Part shown: in pieces, positions 7,153 to 13,120 of the stretch
Numbering within the stretch: the first letter of the stretch is position 1
How the letters are laid out: each line of letters starts with the position of its first letter
Source: Dehalococcoidia bacterium
Lineage (GTDB): Bacteria > Chloroflexota > Dehalococcoidia > SAR202 > UBA11138
Direction: 5' to 3'
Length of the DNA: 18,001 bases
Assembly: GCA_012270625.1 (NCBI GenBank)
Contig: JAAXHZ010000008.1
Coordinates: 1 to 18,001, forward strand
Notes under the pieces: model-generated
Seen by the model: the letters and a program-made list of their open reading frames with translations, nothing else
Told to the model about the DNA's origin: nothing
The model's database searches: none
Position numbers and translations under genes: made by a program

Positions 7153-9549
7153 CTACTCGCGCAGCTTGTAAATGGTCACGTCGTCCTGCTGGAACACGAT
7201 GTCCATAAAGTCAGGAAACTTGTCCAGGCCGGGGCCAGCGTGGGCCAAACGCTCGCGCGGCCCGACGTACACATAATCTACGTCGTACTTCAGCAGCAGG
7301 ATTCTCGCCTCGGCAGGGTCTAGTGTCGAGTAGATGGCTGCAACGTCGCTCTGTCGGTCGCCAATGGCTTCCGCCGAACCTCTCCACTGGATCTCGTGTC
7401 CGGGCCAGTTGAAAACGGTCGGAACTCCTGTGCTCCGAGAGATCAGCCCTGCGTCGTACCACTCATCGACCGACTCCACGATGGCGGCATCTTCCGGGAG
7501 CTCGTTCTTGATGAACTCTATGGCGGCATACTCGGCTGGGCGACTTCTGTGAACGTACGAGAGACCGTCCAGCGTGGGACTGGAGGCAAAGCCTCCCTCC
7601 TCGACCTTGGTCGCCGCGGCAGCGGCCGGGTAGTACAGTCCACACACTACGAGAATGATCGCGGCTGCCGCCCAGACCGTGGACATCTTCCTGTGACGAC
7701 CGGCCAGCCGGCGTCGCGTGGACAGCCAGTAGTATATTGAGTAGCCGGAGACAGCGGCAAGCAGTACCCATGCCTGGTAGTACAGCTTGAACACCGTGTT
7801 CATGCGCTGTCTGGGATCGGCAAAGAAGTCGTCCACGTACATCAGCTCGGGGCCCATGATCAGCAGCATCCCAAGCGCGCCAAGAGCCAGCGCGAAGCCC
7901 CTGCCCGTAGGTCCCCGAAGCTTCGTCTCATGGATCGCCGACCATACGGCCATGCCTACCAGCAGCGCCAGCGGGAGAACGTGGACGAACCGACCCAGCG
8001 GCCCCTCGTCGGGAGTGGATGACTGGAGCCTGACCACCATCCACGCGATGAACGGCAGGAATGCGACCGCCACCGAGAACACGGTCATCCGCCGCCAGTC
8101 TGGACCAACGATAGTCTGCCAGAAGCACGCGACTATGAAGGGCGCGACAAACACCAACAGGGTGCCCCAGACCAGGAAGATATGTAGATAGCGAGACGGA
8201 GTCGCCACCGCCCCGATTCCCTGCACAGAGCTTGTAAACCCCAGGTAGTAAGGCAGATACAACGCGAAGGCGAGCGCGACCACAATTATGGGAGTGAGAA
8301 GCGTGGATAGGAGTGAGCGTGGATAGGAGTGAGGGATACTGCCTCTCATTTCTCTCTCCTCTTCACTCACTCCTAGGGGAGCAGCGAGGGGCGGCCGCGG
8401 ATACGCTTTCAGCGCGGCGATTCCGACAAGCAGCGCGGCATAGGTTGGCAGGTCCCACATGTTCGTGAATGCCAGCCCGCCTAGCGAGATCGCCATCGCC
8501 ACCAGCGCGCCGTATCCCCACAGGCTCATCCGGCGAATGTCGATTACGTCTGACCTGAACAAGTTGAGCGCAAATCCCGCGGCCAGCAGCGCGAACGGGA
8601 TAGCGGAGACGTGCGGATGGAGGTCTCCAAGCATGAAGCTGAAGAACGGGAACTCCTGGATGGTGTAGTCGATCTCCCGACCGTCCGTGAAAGTGTTTAT
8701 CACCCTGGTAGCCCTGAACCACCACCAGAACTCGTTCGGGTTCCAGCTGTCAGTCGGCATATCCGTCGGGCCGGAAAGGCCAGCTATCCCCACCCAGTCG
8801 TAGAATCCCTGCGACCCCATCGCGTTGGCGTACATGAACTCCAGGACGCCTTCCAGGTTGGATACGACCACCAGCAGCAGCCCGGCTCCCACGCCGGAAA
8901 CCACCGCCACACGCAAGGGGCCTCTGTCGAATCGCACCATGCTCGCGACGATGCACAGCACGGCAGCGGCTGCCATTGCCGGGATCAGCGCAAGCGAGAG
9001 ATTGTACGAGAAGTTGGACGCGACTCCGGACAGCTCGCTGACGACGCCCATCATCCAGTAGCCGAAGTAGTAGTAGCTGATCGGCTCGCCCCTGAGCCAC
9101 GGATCTTCTGGCTGCCCGAAGGTCGATACGATCGAGGCGTTGAGGAACGCAAAGTCCATCGGCTGCTCGGTGTGGTCGATAGCGGGATCGTACGACCGGA
9201 ACAGCGCCCATCCCAGGAAGAAGACGATAAACACGATCTCACTGATCGTGATCAGCCGCCATCTGCGCCTCACGAACGAGATCATCTCGTCCCTGTGCAG
9301 ATATACGAGCACACCCGACGAAGCAGCTAACAGAGCAACAAGTCCAGCCAGCGTGAAGCGGACACTGGGAACCAGGTGCAGCACGCTCAGAATCCACGCG
9401 GCGTAGCCGATCAGCAGGATTCCGAGCGGCTTGCACAGCCCGTATCCCCTGTCTGACAGCTTGGGCAGCAGGAAATAGGCCAGTGGGAAGACCGTCAGCC
9501 CAATTATCTCGACCGTTATCAGCCAAAGTAGAACGTTCAACATAGCCAC
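7153..9549 (-). CDS. DUF2298 / TIGR03662 'YYY' membrane protein
   Basis: A 798-residue polytopic membrane protein. Hallmarks are EQPMDFAFLNA (128-138), DPWLRG (149-154), the eponymous YYYFGY (159-164), EFWWWFRATR (273-282) and EFPFFSFMLGDLHPH (299-313). The soluble C-terminus (from about 620) resembles the periplasmic end of GT-C proteins. The family is found in Chloroflexi and archaea beside TIGR03663, and a role in lipid-linked sugar transfer is inferred. The ORF opens with GTG 9549; ATG 9543 is the alternative. No ribosome binding site precedes either, but TATAAT lies 5 nt upstream, suggesting a leaderless transcript. Residues 392-420 form a loop encoded by a short-repeat cluster that contains a 16-bp tandem duplication. 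Since 16 is not a multiple of three, gain or loss of one unit would shift the frame. Confidence 0.9.
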   Translation of the reverse strand: MAMLNVLLWLITVEIIGLTVFPLAYFLLPKLSDRGYGLCKPLGILLIGYAAWILSVLHLVPSVRFTLAGLVALLAASSGVLVYLHRDEMISFVRRRWRLITISEIVFIVFFLGWALFRSYDPAIDHTEQPMDFAFLNASIVSTFGQPEDPWLRGEPISYYYFGYWMMGVVSELSGVASNFSYNLSLALIPAMAAAAVLCIVASMVRFDRGPLRVAVVSGVGAGLLLVVVSNLEGVLEFMYANAMGSQGFYDWVGIAGLSGPTDMPTDSWNPNEFWWWFRATRVINTFTDGREIDYTIQEFPFFSFMLGDLHPHVSAIPFALLAAGFALNLFRSDVIDIRRMSLWGYGALVAMAISLGGLAFTNMWDLPTYAALLVGIAALKAYPRPPLAAPLGVSEEEREMRGSIPHSYPRSLLSTLLTPIIVVALAFALYLPYYLGFTSSVQGIGAVATPSRYLHIFLVWGTLLVFVAPFIVACFWQTIVGPDWRRMTVFSVAVAFLPFIAWMVVRLQSSTPDEGPLGRFVHVLPLALLVGMAVWSAIHETKLRGPTGRGFALALGALGMLLIMGPELMYVDDFFADPRQRMNTVFKLYYQAWVLLAAVSGYSIYYWLSTRRRLAGRHRKMSTVWAAAAIILVVCGLYYPAAAAATKVEEGGFASSPTLDGLSYVHRSRPAEYAAIEFIKNELPEDAAIVESVDEWYDAGLISRSTGVPTVFNWPGHEIQWRGSAEAIGDRQSDVAAIYSTLDPAEARILLLKYDVDYVYVGPRERLAHAGPGLDKFPDFMDIVFQQDDVTIYKLRE
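8291..8375. repeat. GGAGTGAG repeat cluster with a 16-bp tandem duplication inside the DUF2298 gene
   Basis: The unit GCGTGGATAGGAGTGA occurs twice in tandem (8301-8316, 8317-8332). The octamer GGAGTGAG appears at 8291-8298, 8310-8317 and 8326-8333, and inverted (CTCACTCC) at 8366-8373. The 10-base arms TAGGAGTGAG (8324-8333) and CTCACTCCTA (8366-8375) could form a hairpin. The reading frame stays open through the cluster. Confidence 0.85.
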
Positions 9550-9554
9550 AGGTC

Positions 9555-9560
9555 ATTATA
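9555..9560 (-). promoter_or_regulatory. -10 box (TATAAT) of the glycan operon
   Basis: A perfect TATAAT on the minus strand ends 5 nt before GTG 9549. No good -35 box is seen 16-18 nt upstream. The spacing suggests transcription starting at or near the first base of the start codon (leaderless), and no ribosome binding site is present. Confidence 0.45.
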
Positions 9561-9601
9561 CGGACGCCGGATGGCTGGTACTATCCAGGCTCCGCACTTG
9601 A

Positions 9602-9618
9602 GAAAATTTCATAAGTCC
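9602..9618. repeat. Degenerate copy of the GAAAATT-CATAAGT repeat
   Basis: GAAAATTTCATAAGTCC matches the left part of the palindrome at 9671 (GAAAATTGCATAAGTGC) with two differences. Both copies follow an ATCCAGGC octamer (9583-9590 and 9641-9648) and share a nearby CCGCACTTG (9592-9600 and 9698-9706 approximately), pointing to a duplicated and partly decayed unit. Confidence 0.6.
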
Positions 9619-9653
9619 CAGATACGCCACCATTGGGATGATCCAGGCAGAAT

Positions 9654-9694
9654 CTCACTCCTCACTCCTCGAAAATTGCATAAGTGCAATTTTC
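9654..9694. repeat. Composite repeat: CTCACTC tandem plus a 10-bp-arm palindrome
   Basis: Two CTCACTC heptamers in tandem (9654-9667) lead into GAAAATTGCA (9671-9680), loop TAAG, and TGCAATTTTC (9685-9694), a perfect 10-bp inverted repeat. It lies between the divergent YYY and ftsY genes, just upstream of the ftsY promoter candidate. It is AT-rich, unlike its surroundings, and shares the CTCACTCC octamer with the cluster at 8291-8375. A bidirectional terminator is unlikely because both flanking genes point outward. Confidence 0.75.
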
Positions 9695-9702
9695 TCCCGC
9701 AC

Positions 9703-9731
9703 TTGTGACGGCACTTCCCAGGTGCTACGCT
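9703..9731 (+). promoter_or_regulatory. Candidate promoter of ftsY
   Basis: TTGTGA (9703-9708), a 17-base spacer, and TACGCT (9726-9731) preceded by TG at 9723-9724 (extended -10). The boxes are individually weak but the spacing is ideal. The predicted start, near 9738, leaves a leader of about 36 nt carrying GGAGGA (9758-9763). Confidence 0.45.
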
Positions 9732-9773
9732 CACGTCTGCGTCTCACACACCAAATCGGAGGACCGTCCACAC

Positions 9774-10718
9774 ATGCTCAGGTTCCTTAGACGGAGCGAG
9801 CGAGAAGACCGCGAGAGGACCCGCAGCGCCGTTCGCAGGACGGGGCAGCGATGGTTCCAGCGCATGACCAGCGTGTTCCAGCGGAGCCAGATCGACGACG
9901 ATATGTGGGACGAGCTGGAAGAGATTCTCATCTCCGCAGACGTGGGCGTGCCTACCACCATGAAGCTGTTGGACGACCTGCGCGATGAGGTCCGTGACAG
10001 TGGCATAACGCGCCCTGAGGAGGCGTTCGATCTCCTCAAGGACGCGATGGTCGAGGCGCTGACGGTAGAAGGCGCAAGTACGATCATGCAGGTCGAAGAG
10101 CCGCCCCTGGTGATCCTGATGGTGGGCGTCAACGGCGTTGGCAAGACCACCGCTATAGCGCGGCTTGCGCAGCTCCACATCGACTCTGGGAACTCCGTTC
10201 TGCTCGGCGCGGGCGACACGTTCAGGGCTGCCGCGATCGAGCAGCTGCAGACCTGGGGAGAACGTCTGGGAGTCGATGTCATCGCGCACCGACAGGGCGC
10301 TGACTCGGCCGCCGTGGCCTTCGACACCATTCAGGCGGCCAGGTCGCGGGGAGTCGATGTCGTCATCATAGACACTGCGGGACGCCTCCACACTCGCTCC
10401 AACCTGATGACCGAGCTGAGAAAGATGCGCAATGTCATAGCGCGCCAGGGGGTCTCTCGGTCGCAGCGAGTTATTCTCGCCATGGACGCCACCACCGGGC
10501 AGAACGGTCTGATTCAGGCTCGGACGTTCCTGGAAGACATGCACTGCGCCGGCGTCTTCCTTGCGAAGCTCGACGGCTCCGCCAAGGGCGGCGTGGTACT
10601 GTCGATCACCCAGGAGCTCGACCTGCCGGTGCTCTTCGTCGGAACAGGAGAGGGGCCAGCGGATATGGCAGTGTTCGACGCGCGAGACTTTGTGGAGGGC
10701 CTGTTCGAGCCAGCTTAA
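9774..10718 (+). CDS. ftsY: Signal recognition particle receptor FtsY
   Basis: A 314-residue SRP-type GTPase that receives SRP-ribosome complexes at the membrane. After a basic N-terminus of about 30 residues (no long acidic A domain, as in many non-proteobacterial FtsY), the four-helix N domain spans about 31-105 and the G domain follows. GTPase motifs are GVNGVGKT (118-125), DTFRAAA (148-154), DTAGR (200-204) and AKLDGSAKGG (264-273). The C-terminal closing motif GTGEGPADMAVFDARDFVEGLF is FtsY-like rather than Ffh-like, and no M domain is present. I chose ATG 9774 because GGAGGA lies 10 nt upstream and the basic N-terminus begins there; the frame is open back to 9684 but runs into the palindromic repeat. 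The stop codon TAA (10716-10718) lies inside the 22-bp repeat at 10710-10731. Confidence 0.95.
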   Translation: MLRFLRRSEREDRERTRSAVRRTGQRWFQRMTSVFQRSQIDDDMWDELEEILISADVGVPTTMKLLDDLRDEVRDSGITRPEEAFDLLKDAMVEALTVEGASTIMQVEEPPLVILMVGVNGVGKTTAIARLAQLHIDSGNSVLLGAGDTFRAAAIEQLQTWGERLGVDVIAHRQGADSAAVAFDTIQAARSRGVDVVIIDTAGRLHTRSNLMTELRKMRNVIARQGVSRSQRVILAMDATTGQNGLIQARTFLEDMHCAGVFLAKLDGSAKGGVVLSITQELDLPVLFVGTGEGPADMAVFDARDFVEGLFEPA

Positions 10719-10731
10719 AGCTGGACATGTA
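10710..10731. repeat. 22-bp palindromic repeat, copy 2 (provides the ftsY stop codon)
   Basis: Identical over 22 bases and in the same orientation as 7044-7065: CCAGCTTAAAGCTGG followed by ACATGTA. The central TAA is the ftsY stop, and the last two codons (CCA GCT) are also repeat sequence. The perfect dyad suggests a site for a dimeric DNA-binding protein or a dispersed palindromic element; the loop of one base is too short for a normal RNA hairpin. Confidence 0.9.
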
Positions 10732-10784
10732 CCCGCGCTGCGCAAACCAACATCCACCCAGCGCCTAAGAGAGGGAAAGAAAAA

Positions 10785-11588
10785 ATGACCACAGCTCAAC
10801 AGACATGGACACGCCACAGCCGTGAGCTTGCCGGAGTCCAGACCACACTCGTGACCGGCGGCAGCGGTGAGCCGGTCGTGGTGCTGCACGATGAGACCGG
10901 ACACTCCGGATGGCTGCAGTGGCAAGAGTCACTGGCCCAGAGCTTCAGCCTCACCATCCCGATGATGCCGGGGTACGGTGGATCGGCTAGGCTCGATTGG
11001 GCAATGTCGATGCGTGACATGACTGGGTGGTACCTGGAGGCGCTCGACGACCTGGACATCGGACAAGTCAGCGTAATTGGGTTCTCTCTGGGCGGCTGGC
11101 TGGCGGCCGAGCTTGCAACGATGGACCCCGGACGATTCAAGAAGCTGGTGCTGGTTTCCGCAGCCGGCGTGAGGCCGCCTGTCGGCGAGATCATGGACAT
11201 GTTCCTGGTAACGGTGCCGGTATTCTTGGAGGCCAGTGTCCACGACAAGGACAGCGTAGAAGAGTTCTCCACAATCTCCCCGGACGAGCCAACCCCTGAC
11301 CAAGTGTTCGATTGGGAGGACATTCGGGAAGTGGCGTGTATGCTCGGCTGGCGACCCTACATGCACAATCCGAACCTGCCCCATCTGCTGCACCGTCTCA
11401 AGCGTGTGCCGACCCTCATGGTCTGGGGCCGTGACGACACGATCATCCCGCTGAGCGCTGGACAGCTATACAACGAGTCGATACCAGGCTCACGATTAGC
11501 CGTTCTCGACAATTGCGGCCACAGGCCAGAGATCGAGCGCCCCGCCGAGTTCGCGGAGATCGTGCGCGCATTTCTGACAGACGGGTAG
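10785..11588 (+). CDS. Alpha/beta hydrolase
   Basis: A 267-residue alpha/beta hydrolase. The triad is S101 in GFSLGG (99-104), D217 or D218 in WGRDDTIIP (214-222) and H246 in NCGHRPEIER (243-252). The usual oxyanion HG is replaced by HDETG (35-39). The start ATG 10785 is preceded by AGAGAGGGA and an A-run. It lies 66 nt after ftsY on the same strand and may be read from the ftsY promoter, with the 22-bp palindrome between them. It resembles the hydrolase at 1633-2466 only at family level (same WGRxD and CGHxPxxER motifs); no close duplication is evident. Substrate unknown; cytosolic. Its stop is 5 bp from the convergent hicA stop. Confidence 0.9.
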   Translation: MTTAQQTWTRHSRELAGVQTTLVTGGSGEPVVVLHDETGHSGWLQWQESLAQSFSLTIPMMPGYGGSARLDWAMSMRDMTGWYLEALDDLDIGQVSVIGFSLGGWLAAELATMDPGRFKKLVLVSAAGVRPPVGEIMDMFLVTVPVFLEASVHDKDSVEEFSTISPDEPTPDQVFDWEDIREVACMLGWRPYMHNPNLPHLLHRLKRVPTLMVWGRDDTIIPLSAGQLYNESIPGSRLAVLDNCGHRPEIERPAEFAEIVRAFLTDG

Positions 11589-11593
11589 AGCGT

Positions 11594-11785
11594 CTATCCT
11601 CCGATCACTGGCACAGACAGCCTTTGGCATATCTTTCGAGCCAACTGGTTGGGAACCTCACTGTGGCGTGGTACCGCTTCGACTACGCCGGTCATGGGAT
11701 TGCACCATAGGGAATGAGCACGCCCCTCTCTTTTCAGATAGCACCCGTGGCGACGGAGGTGGCGAACCAGCGATCGTCGTCTCAC
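11594..11785 (-). CDS. hicA: HicA-family mRNA interferase toxin
   Basis: A small basic 63-residue protein with the HicA double-stranded-RNA-binding-like fold. RSLVRHLRRHGCYLKREGRAHSLWCNP contains the family GxxH element with the putative catalytic H24, followed by a PRHSEV segment and a C-terminal helix ending in LSVP. HicA toxins cleave mRNA and are neutralised by HicB. It starts at GTG 11785, overlapping the hicB stop TGA by 4 nt (GTGA), so translation is probably coupled. The antitoxin-first order (hicB-hicA) is a known variant. The gene is short and easy to miss because it lacks an ATG start. Its end lies 5 bp from the convergent hydrolase stop. The fold call rests on motif recognition; toxicity is inferred. 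Confidence 0.8.
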   Translation of the reverse strand: MRRRSLVRHLRRHGCYLKREGRAHSLWCNPMTGVVEAVPRHSEVPNQLARKICQRLSVPVIGG

Positions 11786-12000
11786 CCAACTATGACCTTC
11801 TCCTGTATGGCGTCGTCAGGAACACCCCGAAGTCCGTCTTCTCTTCGATCTCTTAGAATAAGGCTGATTGCCTCAGCTAGGTCGTCGCGAGCCGATTCTT
11901 TGGTCCTTCCCTGTCCATTTGCTCCGGGTATTTCTGGGCAGTAGGCGATGAACCAGTCGCCGTCCTTTTCTATGACGGCAGTGAATTCGTTCCTCACCAT
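11782..12000 (-). CDS. hicB: HicB-family antitoxin
   Basis: A 72-residue protein with the classical HicB core: FTAVIEKDGDWFIAYCPEIPGANGQGRTKESARDDLAEAI, a partially degraded RNase H-like fold that binds HicA. The length suits the short HicB class without a C-terminal DNA-binding domain; only about 20 residues follow the core. ATG 12000 is preceded by AAGGAG with 4-nt spacing. The frame extends to 12063 but that extension is not HicB-like. Together with hicA it forms a two-gene type II toxin-antitoxin module between a hydrolase and a dehydrogenase gene. The 72-nt gap upstream (12001-12072) shows no promoter I would stand behind. Confidence 0.88.
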   Translation of the reverse strand: MVRNEFTAVIEKDGDWFIAYCPEIPGANGQGRTKESARDDLAEAISLILRDRREDGLRGVPDDAIQEKVIVG

Positions 12001-12072
12001 TCCACTCCTTTCCGTATATCCGAACAATAGCAGCTTATCTATCCCACATGCAGGTCTCGACATCTCGGTAAC

Positions 12073-13077
12073 TTAGCTCAGCCCATGGCGCGGACTTGGG
12101 TGATCCAAAACGGCCGGGTTCACCAGGTTGTCGGGCATTCGGCCAGTGAGCACGCAGGCGACCTCGCGGGCGGCGCGCTGCTCCAGCTCCAGCGTAGATT
12201 CCTGGCTGAAGAAGGCCACGTGCGGAGTTATGATGATGTTGTCGAGTCCGAGCAGCGGGTGCTCGTTCGCCGGGTGGTTATCGACCATGACGTCCAGTCC
12301 GGCCCCGGCTATCGAGCCGCTGGTGAGCGCGTTGTAGAGCGCGTCTTCATCGATCAGCGGGCCGCGCGCGCAGTTGATCAGGAAAGACTCCGACCTCATC
12401 AGCGCCAGCTCGCGCGCGCCGATCATGTTCTCGGTCTCAGCGTTGAGTGGAGAGTGGAGCGACACGAAATCCGACTCCCTGAGTAGGGTATCCAGGTCCG
12501 ACTTGCGCGCCCCGCGAAGCGCGCACTGCTCGGCGGTCATGTACGGGTCGTAAGCCAGCACTCGAAATCCGAACGCCAGCGCCTTCTGGGCCGCAGCCTG
12601 ACCGATGCGTCCGAATCCGATCACTCCGAGCGTCTTGTCCCTCAGACGCATCATGCGCATGGTGAGCGGCACGCTTCCCCATCCATCGCCCTTGACGGAG
12701 TTGTCGAATAGCGAGACCCGGCGGTTCCAGGTGAGCAGAAGCGCCATGACATGATCTGAGACCTCATCGACGCAGTAGTCCGGCACGTAGGTGACGGCCA
12801 TGCCAAGCTCGGTGGCGGTGTCCACTGCGATGTTGTCAACACCTACTCCGAACCTGCCCACGGCCACACACTTGGGAGCGGCGCGCAGCACGGCAGGCGT
12901 GACCTGCGCGAAGCACGTCATGATGGCATCGACGTCCCCGGCAAGCGAAACGAGCGTCTCCTCGCTGCCGTCAGGGGCGACCACGGCCTCGGCATCAGCC
13001 TCTTCCCTGAGCACGGTTTCCTCAGGCTCTGTTGTGGGCCACACGTAGTCGGTTATCAGCACCTTGAATTTCGACAC
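12073..13077 (-). CDS. D-isomer-specific 2-hydroxyacid dehydrogenase, CtBP-like
   Basis: A 334-residue NAD-dependent dehydrogenase of the 2-hydroxyacid family. The Rossmann motif is GFGRIG (154-159), with D177 after strand 2 favouring NAD over NADP. Catalytic R238 lies in NCARGPLID and H286 in TPHVA. The C-terminal stretch TPHVAFFSQESTLELEQRAARE and GRMPDNLVNP resembles the C-terminal-binding-protein (CtBP) branch. The active-site glutamate, normally in DVxxxEP, is not visible: the region reads DVMVDNHPANEHP (262-274). The start is GTG 13077 with AGGAG 6 nt upstream. It lies 43 nt downstream of the ASKHA gene and is probably co-transcribed. Possible substrates are 2-hydroxy or 2-keto acids; the exact one is unknown. 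Confidence 0.9.
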   Translation of the reverse strand: MSKFKVLITDYVWPTTEPEETVLREEADAEAVVAPDGSEETLVSLAGDVDAIMTCFAQVTPAVLRAAPKCVAVGRFGVGVDNIAVDTATELGMAVTYVPDYCVDEVSDHVMALLLTWNRRVSLFDNSVKGDGWGSVPLTMRMMRLRDKTLGVIGFGRIGQAAAQKALAFGFRVLAYDPYMTAEQCALRGARKSDLDTLLRESDFVSLHSPLNAETENMIGARELALMRSESFLINCARGPLIDEDALYNALTSGSIAGAGLDVMVDNHPANEHPLLGLDNIIITPHVAFFSQESTLELEQRAAREVACVLTGRMPDNLVNPAVLDHPSPRHGLS

Positions 13078-13120
13078 GTCAAACTCCTAGCTCGTCATTC
13101 TCAGTTGTCGATTAACCATG

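Noticed and set aside
9744..10925. Long minus-strand ORF of 393 codons opposite ftsY
   Set aside because: It is a shadow of ftsY; its translation has no recognisable domain, while the plus strand shows every SRP-GTPase motif.
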